The notes under the pieces: generated by a model
Seen by the model: only the letters and a program-made list of their open reading frames with translations
The model's database searches: none
Told to the model about the DNA's origin: nothing
Made by a program: the position numbers and the translations under genes
Assembly (NCBI RefSeq): GCF_014216315.1
Contig: NZ_CP045702.1
Coordinates: forward strand, 6,634,001-6,698,000
DNA length: 64,000 nucleotides
Direction: 5' to 3'
Source: Streptomyces finlayi
GTDB lineage: Bacteria > Actinomycetota > Actinomycetes > Streptomycetales > Streptomycetaceae
Shown here: piece after piece, positions 1 to 7,757 of the stretch
Numbering within the stretch: the first letter of the stretch is position 1
Layout of the letters: every line of letters starts with the position of its first letter

Positions 1-198
1 GGCGTTGCCGCTGATCCAGACGATGCGGTCGCCGAGACTGACCAGCAGGTCGAGGACCTGGCTGGGCTGCGGGCCAGCGGTGATGTCGCCGGTCAGCACG
101 ATGCGATCGGCGGCGCTTACTTCTGGTTCGGCGAGCACGGCCTCCAGGGCGGGCAGGACTCCGTGGATGTCGGACAGGACGGCTACTCGGTTCAGCAT
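1..198 (-). CDS. Metallophosphoesterase, N-terminal part (runs off the left edge)
   Basis: The minus strand reads an open frame from an ATG at 196-198 to the window edge, 66 codons. It opens with VAVLSDIHGVLPALEAVL and then shows LTGDI and ISGN. These are the DxH, GD and GN blocks of the calcineurin-like metallophosphoesterase fold, whose Asp, His and Asn residues bind two metal ions. The family hydrolyses phosphoesters, and the substrate cannot be told from this piece. No strong Shine-Dalgarno sequence precedes the ATG. It lies just downstream of, and in the same direction as, the recombinase unit at 321-6164, so it may be the host gene next to the mobile element. Confidence 0.75.
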   Translation of the reverse strand, partial: MLNRVAVLSDIHGVLPALEAVLAEPEVSAADRIVLTGDITAGPQPSQVLDLLVSLGDRIVWISGNA

Positions 199-320
199 GG
201 TCACCACTGTGGGATGAGGTTCGCTTGGAGGCGGGATTGTTCGCCGGGCGCGTAGTTCAAGGGGGTGACTGCTTCAGTACGTGCGGTCTCGGGGCGCGTA
301 CTTCTTCCGGCTCCTCCCCT

Positions 321-782
321 TCAACTGCAGCTGCCGTTCACTGTGGTTCGTGATGCGGGGAGGCGGCTGACTCGGCTTGCTCCGGCGGCGACCTCGCGGA
401 GCCAGTGGATCTCCTCGTGCTGGGCGGCGAGACGGGCCAGGGCCTGACCGCGGAAGTCGGTGAGTTCTTCGACCGTCTGCTCTGACTGGGCCAGCCGTTC
501 CCGGAGCTTGGTGATCTCTGCCTTGAGCCGGGTGATCTGGGCCTCGCGAGGGTCGGGGATCTCGCCGACGTCTTGAAGCGTCTGGAGGCGTCGTTCGAAC
601 TCGGTGCGGAGGTGAGCGTATGGGCGGGTGCCGTAGAACGCGGTGCGGTCGACGGCCGCCTCGTTGGCGAGGGTCTTGATGTCGCACTTTCCGCCGGGCG
701 GCATCTCGCCTCGGAGGAGCCGATCCATAGCGGCCCGGATACGGTTCTCGTTCTCAGTCTTCTGGGCTGCGGAGATTCTCAT
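321..782 (-). CDS. TnpC/DUF6262-like accessory protein of a tyrosine-recombinase element
   Basis: A 153-aa protein whose start overlaps the stop of the upstream recombinase gene (779-782, ATGA), so it is translationally coupled and last in the four-gene unit. Residues about 1-60 look like a small helical DNA-binding head (IKTLANEAAVDRTAFYG resembles a helix-turn-helix). Residues about 80-125 form a heptad-rich coiled coil (LKAEITKLRERLAQSEQTVEEL). This head-plus-coiled-coil layout, and the position after tyrosine recombinases, match the TnpC protein of Tn554-type elements and DUF6262 proteins, which help the recombinases choose orientation and efficiency. The family is inferred from architecture and context. 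Confidence 0.6.
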   Translation of the reverse strand: MRISAAQKTENENRIRAAMDRLLRGEMPPGGKCDIKTLANEAAVDRTAFYGTRPYAHLRTEFERRLQTLQDVGEIPDPREAQITRLKAEITKLRERLAQSEQTVEELTDFRGQALARLAAQHEEIHWLREVAAGASRVSRLPASRTTVNGSCS

Positions 783-2980
783 GCGGACTCCTCACTCATG
801 CTGGTGCTGGCGGCGTCGATCTCGGCGACGACGCGGAGGGCTCGGTCGAAGTCGGCCTGGAGCCGGGTGCGTTCGGGCTTGCGGGTGGTGCCGAGCTGGC
901 CGATGAAGATCTTCGTCTTGTCGGCATGCTCGGCCCAGGCGGGCCGGTGGCAGGGGTGGTGGGTGGCCTGCGGGCAGCGGGCGGAGTCACACATCCCGAT
1001 CAGCGGACGGTCGGCTGTCGGGGTGCCGGCCAGTTTGAGGCAGAGGGCCCGGGACGGATCGGTGAACCAGCAGTAGTTCGCCGGGCCGAGGTGAAGCACC
1101 TTGGCGCGTTTGGTCAGCAGGTTGAGCACGTCGCGGTCACTGCGCTGTGTCTTGGGTGCCGTTGCTTCTGTCGGGTCGAGCTTTTCGTCGATGCTGGCGA
1201 AGAACTCGGTGAGGCTCCGGGCGCCGGGGCCGGCAGGGAGGATGCCCTGCTGGTAGTTGCGGAACTCTTCCATGACCAGGTTGAGATTCCGGTCGCTCTC
1301 GTGCTTGTTGACCTCGGCCAGGAGCTCGGCCTGAGCCCCACCAGGGCGGGAGGCATACCCTTCTGTAGTGGCCACTGCAATATGTTTTAGGTGCAGCTTG
1401 GAGGCCAGCACGCCGCCCGGACGGTAGGCCATTTCCAGGGCCAGCGTGCGACGCAGCCGCCTCAGATTGACCTGTCCATCGGGGATGGGAGCGAGTCCGA
1501 GGCGGTGCCCTGCCGGGGAGTTGATCCAGTTGCGGAACCACTTGTAGCGGACGGAGAAGGCGAACGGTCCGAAGAGCAGAGCGCCTTCTTGCCGGTCGTC
1601 ATGCAGGTCTTCGACGAGTTCGACGGCGCGATAGACGGGCTCGATGACGACCCATTCGTCGTCGGTGCCGCCCAGCGGCTGCCCTTTGACGACCTTGCTG
1701 GCGAGCCGGTAGCGCGTGAGCCCGGGGACGGGCTCTTCGAGGGGAAGGCGGCAGCCGATACGAAGCTCCATCAACTCGCTCGCGCGCATGCCGGACGCCG
1801 CGGCCAGCACGATCATCGCGGCGGTGCGGACGATGCCGACCAGAGCGACGGCCTGGAGCCGGTGCAACGGCACCGTCCAGGGCAATACAGACGAGGCGTC
1901 CGCCATGGTGATCTCGGCGCCGTCCCGGGCGAAGACCTCCTTCACCCCGACCGACGCAATCGCGTCCTCCAACGGTCCGCGTAGGTAATGCATCCACCGG
2001 ACCTCGAACTGGGTGATCCCGGCCTGCCGGGCCAGCACTCCCGTGGCCACCGCCAGGACGGGGTCATCGGCGGACCAACCGTTGGCGAGCCGGTCGGCGA
2101 CGTGGTGGTCGGCGAGCATCGGCAAGGGTGTGCACGTATCCGTGTACTCGTTCAGCAGCTCGGTGAACTCGGGCACCGGGGCCACGTGGACCGCACGGAG
2201 CCCCGGTGCTTTGCGGGTGGATAGCTTGTCGGTTTCCCGGATCTGCCGGGCGAGTTCAACAGCGTGCGGCCCCAGGGACGACATAAGAAACAGAGCGGCG
2301 GCGAGCATTGGCTGCATGACGACGTCGTCGACGGGCTGGGTCTTGTTCTCGGTCCGGCCGCAGGGCATTTCGGCGATGGCGGAGGCGGTGGCCCCGCCCC
2401 AGGGCCGCAGATCGGCCGGGACGCGGTCAGCGGTGAACAACTCGCGGTAGTTGACCAGGTCGACAACGACCTGCGCGGCCCTGCGTCGGGTTCCCGGGCT
2501 GTGCTCGCCGACGACTTTGCCGTGCTCGTCGAGGACGTAGCGCCGGTGGGCCATGTAGGCGTCGCAGATGCGGGTGTCGATCTGTGCGAGGCTCGACAGC
2601 CCGTTCATGGAGAGCCATCGGCAGAAGCGGGTGAGCTCGTCCAGGCGGCCCGCGCAACTGCGCAGGTGCAGGGCCGTGCGATGAGCCCGGGGCAGCGGAG
2701 CGACCGCCGGGTGCCGCGGGGCGAGCATGGCCAGGACCAGTTCCTTCCCGACCAACCGCCACCGCTCATCGGCGATCTCGGTGAAGTCGAAACGGCGGGT
2801 GCAGAGAGCGAGCTGGACGGGCAGGCCGACGACGTCGGTGAAGTCCCAGACGTCGTCCTCGAACACCGGACGGCCAGTCCCCTGGGGGAGTGCGAGTCCA
2901 GCTTCGCGGCAGACGTCGACGCCGGCGAAGACTGCGGACCGGCCGTCGAAGGCGACAGCAGTGGCAGGAGCGGTGGTCAC
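779..2980 (-). CDS. Large tyrosine recombinase with Cys/His-rich C-terminus
   Basis: A 733-aa protein starting with GTG at 2978-2980, overlapping the upstream gene's stop (GTGA coupling). The catalytic domain spans about residues 370-550. It has the first arginine in SGMRASELMELR (R399), a box II RRLRRTLA in which the usual His is Arg (about 508-515), His533 in LKHIAVATTEGY and the nucleophile Tyr542. After it, residues 637-677 carry C-x9-C, C-x4-C and CHR (NYCWF, GMCDSARCPQATHHPCH), a probable zinc-binding knot seen in large actinobacterial integrases. At 733 aa it is much longer than a typical 350-400 aa integrase and is closest in size to the TnpB-type recombinase of Tn554. It is third in a unit with two more recombinases. 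Confidence 0.8.
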   Translation of the reverse strand: MTTAPATAVAFDGRSAVFAGVDVCREAGLALPQGTGRPVFEDDVWDFTDVVGLPVQLALCTRRFDFTEIADERWRLVGKELVLAMLAPRHPAVAPLPRAHRTALHLRSCAGRLDELTRFCRWLSMNGLSSLAQIDTRICDAYMAHRRYVLDEHGKVVGEHSPGTRRRAAQVVVDLVNYRELFTADRVPADLRPWGGATASAIAEMPCGRTENKTQPVDDVVMQPMLAAALFLMSSLGPHAVELARQIRETDKLSTRKAPGLRAVHVAPVPEFTELLNEYTDTCTPLPMLADHHVADRLANGWSADDPVLAVATGVLARQAGITQFEVRWMHYLRGPLEDAIASVGVKEVFARDGAEITMADASSVLPWTVPLHRLQAVALVGIVRTAAMIVLAAASGMRASELMELRIGCRLPLEEPVPGLTRYRLASKVVKGQPLGGTDDEWVVIEPVYRAVELVEDLHDDRQEGALLFGPFAFSVRYKWFRNWINSPAGHRLGLAPIPDGQVNLRRLRRTLALEMAYRPGGVLASKLHLKHIAVATTEGYASRPGGAQAELLAEVNKHESDRNLNLVMEEFRNYQQGILPAGPGARSLTEFFASIDEKLDPTEATAPKTQRSDRDVLNLLTKRAKVLHLGPANYCWFTDPSRALCLKLAGTPTADRPLIGMCDSARCPQATHHPCHRPAWAEHADKTKIFIGQLGTTRKPERTRLQADFDRALRVVAEIDAASTSMSEESA

Positions 2981-4692
2981 GCGGTGATCTCCTCAGGCCG
3001 CAGGGGCAGTTCGTCGTCCTGGTCCTCGACGTGATGGGCCGCCGCGGCAATGACGGCAGGGTCGAAGCGGTCCAGGACCTGCTGGATGCGGGTGGCATAG
3101 GGGCCGAAGACGGCCATGAAGTGGGCGGCGGGCATCTGCTGCCACTGCCGGGAGAAGAACGCCTTGAGCCGCAGCAGGTTGCCCGCGTGCCGGGGAGCGA
3201 ACACGGCCAGCGGGCAGAGCAGACAGACCCACGGCCGGGCCGGACAGGGCTTCCCCTTCGGGCCGTGCAACCCGGACAACTGGTCCCCGCAGGCGGCGGT
3301 GAACACATCACGCTGACCGCCCACCAGCTCGGCGATCACGGCATCGTCCAGGTTCAAGTCCGCGACCAGTTGCGGGTAGCCGTCCGCCAGCGCGGCGGCC
3401 TCCTCGTCGGTGATCACGGTCGGCGGGTGGGCCCGGCGGAGCAGGTCGTGCTGAGCATCCTCGATGACCCTCTCGACAGCGTGCTGCTGAGCCGGGGTAG
3501 TGGCAGTGAGGTAGTGATCGCCCTCGACGGACGGAGTGTGATTCGGATCGATCGTGGCCCGCCCACTGCCCGACCAGGTGCTTTTGTCCCGCATGGCTTC
3601 GTGGGTGGTACGGATCCGCGAACGGTGGATCTTGAGGGGCAGTCCGTCATTGCCGACGACCGCATGGCGAACGGCCCACCGCTGGACGGCAACCCGGTCA
3701 ATCCTGCAGACGCGCCGATCGCCACCAGCCCGGCTCACTCCCACCCAGAGTTTGCGGCGTTCCTCCGGGGTCACGAAGGTCCGCAGCAGTGCGGAGTGCG
3801 CGAGCCATTGTTCCAGCAGGCGGACCGCCCGGCGGGGCAGGGTCAGGCTCTCCGCCGCGGTGCGGCGTTTGATGTAGGAGAGCAGGACCGTCGAGTCGCC
3901 AGCCCAGTCGATGTCCTCGAGAACCAAGTCGGCAATGCCGTCGGGGACGATGCCGGAGTAGATGCCGAACAGCAGCCGATAGGCGATCAGCACATCCAGG
4001 TGTGGAAAGACCGCCCGGGTCGCGTCGTGGAAGCCGCCGCGGTTATGGACCACCGCCGCCGAGATACCCAGGCACTGGCCGAATTCACCGATACTGACGG
4101 GCCCGACCCGGGCCAGCAGCCAGCGCAGATTGCCCGGCTGCCAGCCGCCTTCAAGAGGATGCCGGCCGTCGGCGGCATCGGCGAGGGCCCCGCGGTGGGC
4201 GGCGTACGAATCGTCGGCCAAGGTCCGGCAGACCTCGGTCAGCCGCCGCCATTCCTCCTCCGGATAGGGCGGCAACACCTGGCGGAAGGGCTGGATGTTG
4301 AAGTGCCGCCCGGCAGCGAGCTCCAGCACTCCCTCCCCGAGGGTGCCGCCGCTTTGGGCATAGCCCTCCAGCACGCTGCGGGTCATGGCCTCCAGCCTGG
4401 GAGGGCCGGGCATCCAGAACTCGGCCAGCTGTCCCCGTCGCAGGTGAGCGGCGCCACCGGTGAACCCCTGAGCCGCGAGGGTGCAGACCATGCTCCGCAG
4501 GGACTGGACGTAGAAATTGACGGTGCCCTCCGAGTCCGCGGTGCCGTGCGGATGGATCAGGTCCACGAGACCGATAGCCAGGTCCCGGGCCAGGTGCGGG
4601 TTGGGCAGTTCGTCCAGGAGGTAGTCGGCGCGGCTGCCGTCGCTGAACACGCAGGTGAGACCGAGGGGTTCGTCGATGAGCATGGTCGGCAT
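2977..4692 (-). CDS. Divergent tyrosine recombinase, second of three
   Basis: A 571-aa protein with its ATG at 4690-4692 overlapping the preceding TGA by one base. Recombinase signatures are degenerate. The position of the first catalytic Arg reads IYSGIVPDGIADL with no Arg. A beta-hairpin lysine is plausible (YIKRRTA, about 273). IHRSRIRTTHEA at 355-366 stands for the H-x-x-R box, and Y394 in EGDHYLTA is the candidate nucleophile. Cys468, 482, 490 and 493 form a C-terminal Cys cluster like that of its neighbour. In recombinase-trio elements the middle partners are often divergent and act only within the complex. The missing Arg suggests a structural or weakly active role. The family call leans on context as well as motifs. 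Confidence 0.6.
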   Translation of the reverse strand: MPTMLIDEPLGLTCVFSDGSRADYLLDELPNPHLARDLAIGLVDLIHPHGTADSEGTVNFYVQSLRSMVCTLAAQGFTGGAAHLRRGQLAEFWMPGPPRLEAMTRSVLEGYAQSGGTLGEGVLELAAGRHFNIQPFRQVLPPYPEEEWRRLTEVCRTLADDSYAAHRGALADAADGRHPLEGGWQPGNLRWLLARVGPVSIGEFGQCLGISAAVVHNRGGFHDATRAVFPHLDVLIAYRLLFGIYSGIVPDGIADLVLEDIDWAGDSTVLLSYIKRRTAAESLTLPRRAVRLLEQWLAHSALLRTFVTPEERRKLWVGVSRAGGDRRVCRIDRVAVQRWAVRHAVVGNDGLPLKIHRSRIRTTHEAMRDKSTWSGSGRATIDPNHTPSVEGDHYLTATTPAQQHAVERVIEDAQHDLLRRAHPPTVITDEEAAALADGYPQLVADLNLDDAVIAELVGGQRDVFTAACGDQLSGLHGPKGKPCPARPWVCLLCPLAVFAPRHAGNLLRLKAFFSRQWQQMPAAHFMAVFGPYATRIQQVLDRFDPAVIAAAAHHVEDQDDELPLRPEEITA

Positions 4693-6164
4693 CAGAGATC
4701 ACCATCCTCGGTCTCGTCATCGAACTCGGCCTCGGCTTCCCGCTCGGCGGCCGCGTCCTCGGTCAGCCCGGCTGCGGCTCCGGCCCCCTCGTATGCCTCC
4801 CGGTAGATGCGCGTCGTATCCAGGCGGCGAAGGTACTTTTCCGTAGTCAGAACAGTGGAATGACCCAGAAGATCACGAAGCACCAGCAGCGGGTCGCCCT
4901 TGCTCAGGTAGAAGACCAGGGCGGCGTCGGCCTCAGTGTCCCGCACGAGCTTCGCGGCCTGCCGGTAGTGCCCGGTCACCAGGTACTCCAAGGTCCTCAT
5001 CGAAAAAGTGTGGCGGCATCGGTGGGGCCACACATGCGGGAACCGGGGCTCGAAACGGGCCCGTATCCGGTCGGACGTGCGCTCGAAGACCGTGCCCCAG
5101 GCCGTGAACGGACCGCCGCCGTTCTTCACCGCCAGCAGGCACGAACCGCCCTCCGGGGCGACCAGGCGACGCCGCTCAGCCGGAGTCAGCGACTCCCAAG
5201 GTCGCCGGACCCCGTTGATCAGCCCGCCCCGGGCGTCCGGCTCGGTCACCATCAGCGGTTCACCCCATCGCCGTGGCGGCCGCCAGAGCGAGCCGTCCGT
5301 CGTGGCGGCCCGGTCCAGGTCGAGATAGTCGTGAAGCCCGGCCAGCGCCTCGTAAGAGGTCCACGTGGTGCGGAACTTCTTGCCCTTGGTGATCCCGGCC
5401 GGCACCGGGAACGGGATGGGAACCGCGGTCGGCTCCGGAGGCAGGGCGGGGATCTCCCAGGGCAGCAGGAAGGTGAACTCCTGCAGCCGCATCCCGGTGG
5501 CCAGCGCGTGATCCCCGACTGCCGCGTTGCGGGTCAACTCCCGCCCGTGGAAACCAGTGTCCTGCGAGCCGTCCGGAGCGAGCCCGCGCAGGCCCTTGCG
5601 GAACAGTTCGGTGAAGTCCGGCTCCAGGTATTTGATCGTCACGTGCGGCTTCGGGGTGCGGCGGACCGCCAGATTCACCTTCACCTCGCGACCGGTCCCG
5701 GCGAACAGGGCCCGCGCGGCCCGGTAGGTGAACGGCTCGGCCGTCGCGTACTCCTCGTGCATCGCCCACCGGTAGAACAGCGACAGGATGCTCATGTGCT
5801 GGCCCCATGTCGTCGCCGCGAACCGAGCCTTCAACGGCCCCGCCGCCCGATGCTCGGCGTACCGGCTCAATGCGGCCTTCAGCCGTACCCGCGAGTCGAA
5901 CAGTCCCACACCGTGCTCGGCCAGGAACTCCATCCACTCCTTGACCACCCGTGCGTAGTTCTCCCACGAGCTCGGCGCCGGCGCCCCGCTGGCCGGGAGC
6001 TCCCGCAGCCACCGGTTCACCACCGCTGTCGGGCGCGGCGCGGCTGGGCCGTCCTCGAAGCACAGGTCGTCGTCGAGGAGCACGGGCATCCCCTCGGGGA
6101 TCAACGGCCGATGCTCGACGTCCCAGGACTGCCAGCCTCGAGACGAGAAGAAGTTCAGGATCAT
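4692..6164 (-). CDS. Tyrosine recombinase, first of three, complete catalytic set
   Basis: This 490-aa protein has the best preserved active site of the trio: R226 in ATGMRLQEF, K260 in TKGKKF, H381/R384 in HRCRHTF, H435 in LLGHSTVLTTEKY and nucleophile Y444. The N-terminal 130 residues look like a SAM-like core-binding domain (SWENYARVVKEWMEFLAEHG). I chose the ATG at 6162-6164 over an upstream TTG at 6209. Upstream, a TTGCGC / 18 bp / TACTGT promoter on the minus strand ends 8 bases before this ATG, which suggests a leaderless message. It heads a tightly overlapping unit 6164-321 and probably supplies the main strand-transfer activity. Confidence 0.8.
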   Translation of the reverse strand: MILNFFSSRGWQSWDVEHRPLIPEGMPVLLDDDLCFEDGPAAPRPTAVVNRWLRELPASGAPAPSSWENYARVVKEWMEFLAEHGVGLFDSRVRLKAALSRYAEHRAAGPLKARFAATTWGQHMSILSLFYRWAMHEEYATAEPFTYRAARALFAGTGREVKVNLAVRRTPKPHVTIKYLEPDFTELFRKGLRGLAPDGSQDTGFHGRELTRNAAVGDHALATGMRLQEFTFLLPWEIPALPPEPTAVPIPFPVPAGITKGKKFRTTWTSYEALAGLHDYLDLDRAATTDGSLWRPPRRWGEPLMVTEPDARGGLINGVRRPWESLTPAERRRLVAPEGGSCLLAVKNGGGPFTAWGTVFERTSDRIRARFEPRFPHVWPHRCRHTFSMRTLEYLVTGHYRQAAKLVRDTEADAALVFYLSKGDPLLVLRDLLGHSTVLTTEKYLRRLDTTRIYREAYEGAGAAAGLTEDAAAEREAEAEFDDETEDGDL

Positions 6165-6254
6165 GAGCGCTGACAGTAGAAACACCACACGGCTGAGCGC
6201 AAAGCCCAAACACCCTGGTCAACAGCTCAGCTGGAGTCAATCGCTACACGGAAA

Positions 6255-6690
6255 CTAAGCAGAGACAATGTGGCGCAGGACGTGAAACATGTCCGGCCGT
6301 GAGCGCTCGTAGATGGGGTAGAGGCGGACGCGCGAACCGTAACTCTCCGCCTTCTCGCCGACCTGGCGCAGTACCCCTGCGGCTACGAGTGCGGGCTTCC
6401 AACTGCGCTCGTTCCAGGTTCCGGGGTTGATCCGAAGGCCGTGAGAGGTGGCCGATCTTCTCGGAGCGGAAGGGCAATCGGGACACGAAGACCCCTGGCG
6501 CACTACAGGGGCGCCCATGTCCGACCGGCCCACCAACGAGGGGGTTTGCCCCGCAACTGAGCCCGTACGCGTGGAGCGGACGCTGGTCCGGACTGTGACC
6601 GGCTGGCCATTTCTGTTCGTTGCTCCCGGGAAGCGCACCGTGACAATATTCGACGAGTGTTCGACAACGGGGATGACGCCGATGACGTAG
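6255..6690 (-). pseudogene. Truncated remnant of a different actinomycete integrase
   Basis: The minus strand keeps the tract NERSWKPALVAAGVL followed by MFHVLRHIVSA and a TAG. In Streptomyces integrases of the pSAM2/phage type, a WKPAL..AGV block is followed by HALRH[TF]YAS, the box containing the catalytic His and Arg. Here the protein stops just after that box, so the sequence carrying the nucleophilic Tyr is missing. Upstream the frame continues through NRNGQPVTV into Ile/Val-rich sequence but has no sensible start. The break lies about 90 bp upstream of the recombinase trio. This is a decayed integrase, not a working gene. The upstream limit is approximate. Confidence 0.6.
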
Positions 6691-6774
6691 CCGGGCCGCC
6701 CGCCCGGCGTTCAAAGATCTCTGACTTGGCCGACTGGCCTGCGCCCGACGTCGGCGGCTCGGCATGAGTTTGCT

Positions 6775-7128
6775 GTGTTGCTGGGTGAGTTCCGGCGTAC
6801 GGCGGTGCTGGTGCCGCTGGATGCGAATGGTGATCTGTGGTCGGCGGAGCAGAACGGCGTGCGCTGGATTGTTGCGTTCTCGGACGAGGAGGCGCTCGCC
6901 AGGTTTGCGTTCGCTCGTGGGGACGCCGGGCGTGAGTGGACGTACCGGACGGTGCTGGGTGCCAGGTTGCTGGATGTGATGGTGCCGTTGCTGCCGGGTT
7001 CTGCGGGGGTGGCGTTGGATGCGGGCAGTGAGGACGGCGGGATGTTGTTCCCGCCGGTGGCGGGGATCGTGCCGGACGCGGTCGGGCGGTGGATGTCGGG
7101 GGGACGCGGTGAGCGGGGAGAGTCCTGA
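6775..7128 (+). CDS. SseB-like N-terminal domain protein, probably lacking its native 5' end
   Basis: A 117-aa product beginning at GTG 6775. LLGEFRRTAVLVPLD followed by WIVAFSDEEALARFA is the SseB-type fold found in small proteins encoded beside actinobacterial WXG/Rhs secretion genes. The reading frame is open upstream to a stop at 6688-6690 with coding-like sequence (TSAARHEFAVLL) but no ATG or GTG. The GTG used here falls inside the conserved block, so the true start may have been lost when the left junction formed. Its end overlaps the next gene (start 7109). It is probably cotranscribed with the Rhs cassette. The cellular role is unknown. Confidence 0.55.
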   Translation: MLLGEFRRTAVLVPLDANGDLWSAEQNGVRWIVAFSDEEALARFAFARGDAGREWTYRTVLGARLLDVMVPLLPGSAGVALDAGSEDGGMLFPPVAGIVPDAVGRWMSGGRGERGES

Positions 7129-7757
7129 TCTTGATGTGCCGCCGGAGGCGCTGGCCGCGATCGCGAAGGGGATCAACCTCGCGCATGCCGAGTTGAAGGA
7201 CCTCGGCATGATCGGCGAGGCGTCTACGGGCCGGGGGTTCTCGGATCTCGCTTTGTCGGGGCTGGAGTTGGGGCATGGCGGGCTGGCGGCGGAGTTTCGG
7301 ACGTTCTGTGACCGCTGGGAGTGGGGTGTGCGGGCCCTGACGCAGAAGGGGAACGGTTTTCGCGCTCGGGGTCGGGTTGTCGGCGGGTTCTTTCGCGGAG
7401 CAGGAGCAGTACGTCAAGGACTCGTTCAAGGTCGGTGTGAACTCCGTGAACGGTAATCCGCACCTGTCCGAGGACGAGGTCAAGGCGATGAGCTGGGACA
7501 CGGTCAGCCGTCAGTCCGCGTACGACAGTCCGGACTACAGCGCGGAGTCGATGATCGAGGCCCACGGCGAGGTGAAGCAGAACTGGCAGGACACCGCCTA
7601 CGACGTGGAGGACTCCGCGCTCGATTCCATGGAGCGCAGTGGGCTGATCGACCCGGGGGTGCGGGCGGCGGCGGATGAACGTCTCAAGGAACAACTCGAT
7701 CCGTCGCAGGAGACGATCGATCAGGCTGAGCAGCCGCGGTGGGGGGAGAGTCGCTGA
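7109..7757 (+). pseudogene. Accessory gene of the Rhs cassette, frameshifted near 7361
   Basis: The frame opens at GTG 7109, overlapping the previous gene, and reads about 85 codons (PPEALAAIAKGINLAHAELK, then EFRTFCDRWEWGVRALTQ). It loses its frame after GNGF. Removing one C at about 7361 restores a continuous protein through ALGVGLSAGSFAEQEQYV to a TGA at 7755-7757 that overlaps the ATG of the Rhs gene. The restored product is about 215 aa, helical and charged, with no recognised catalytic motif. It resembles the WXG100/ESX-associated helical proteins that precede actinobacterial Rhs effectors. It is either a real lesion or a base-call error. Confidence 0.6.

Noticed and set aside
199..320. 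Left terminal repeat or attachment site of the recombinase element
   Set aside because: I found no convincing match between this stretch and 6165-6260, so the ends cannot be placed.
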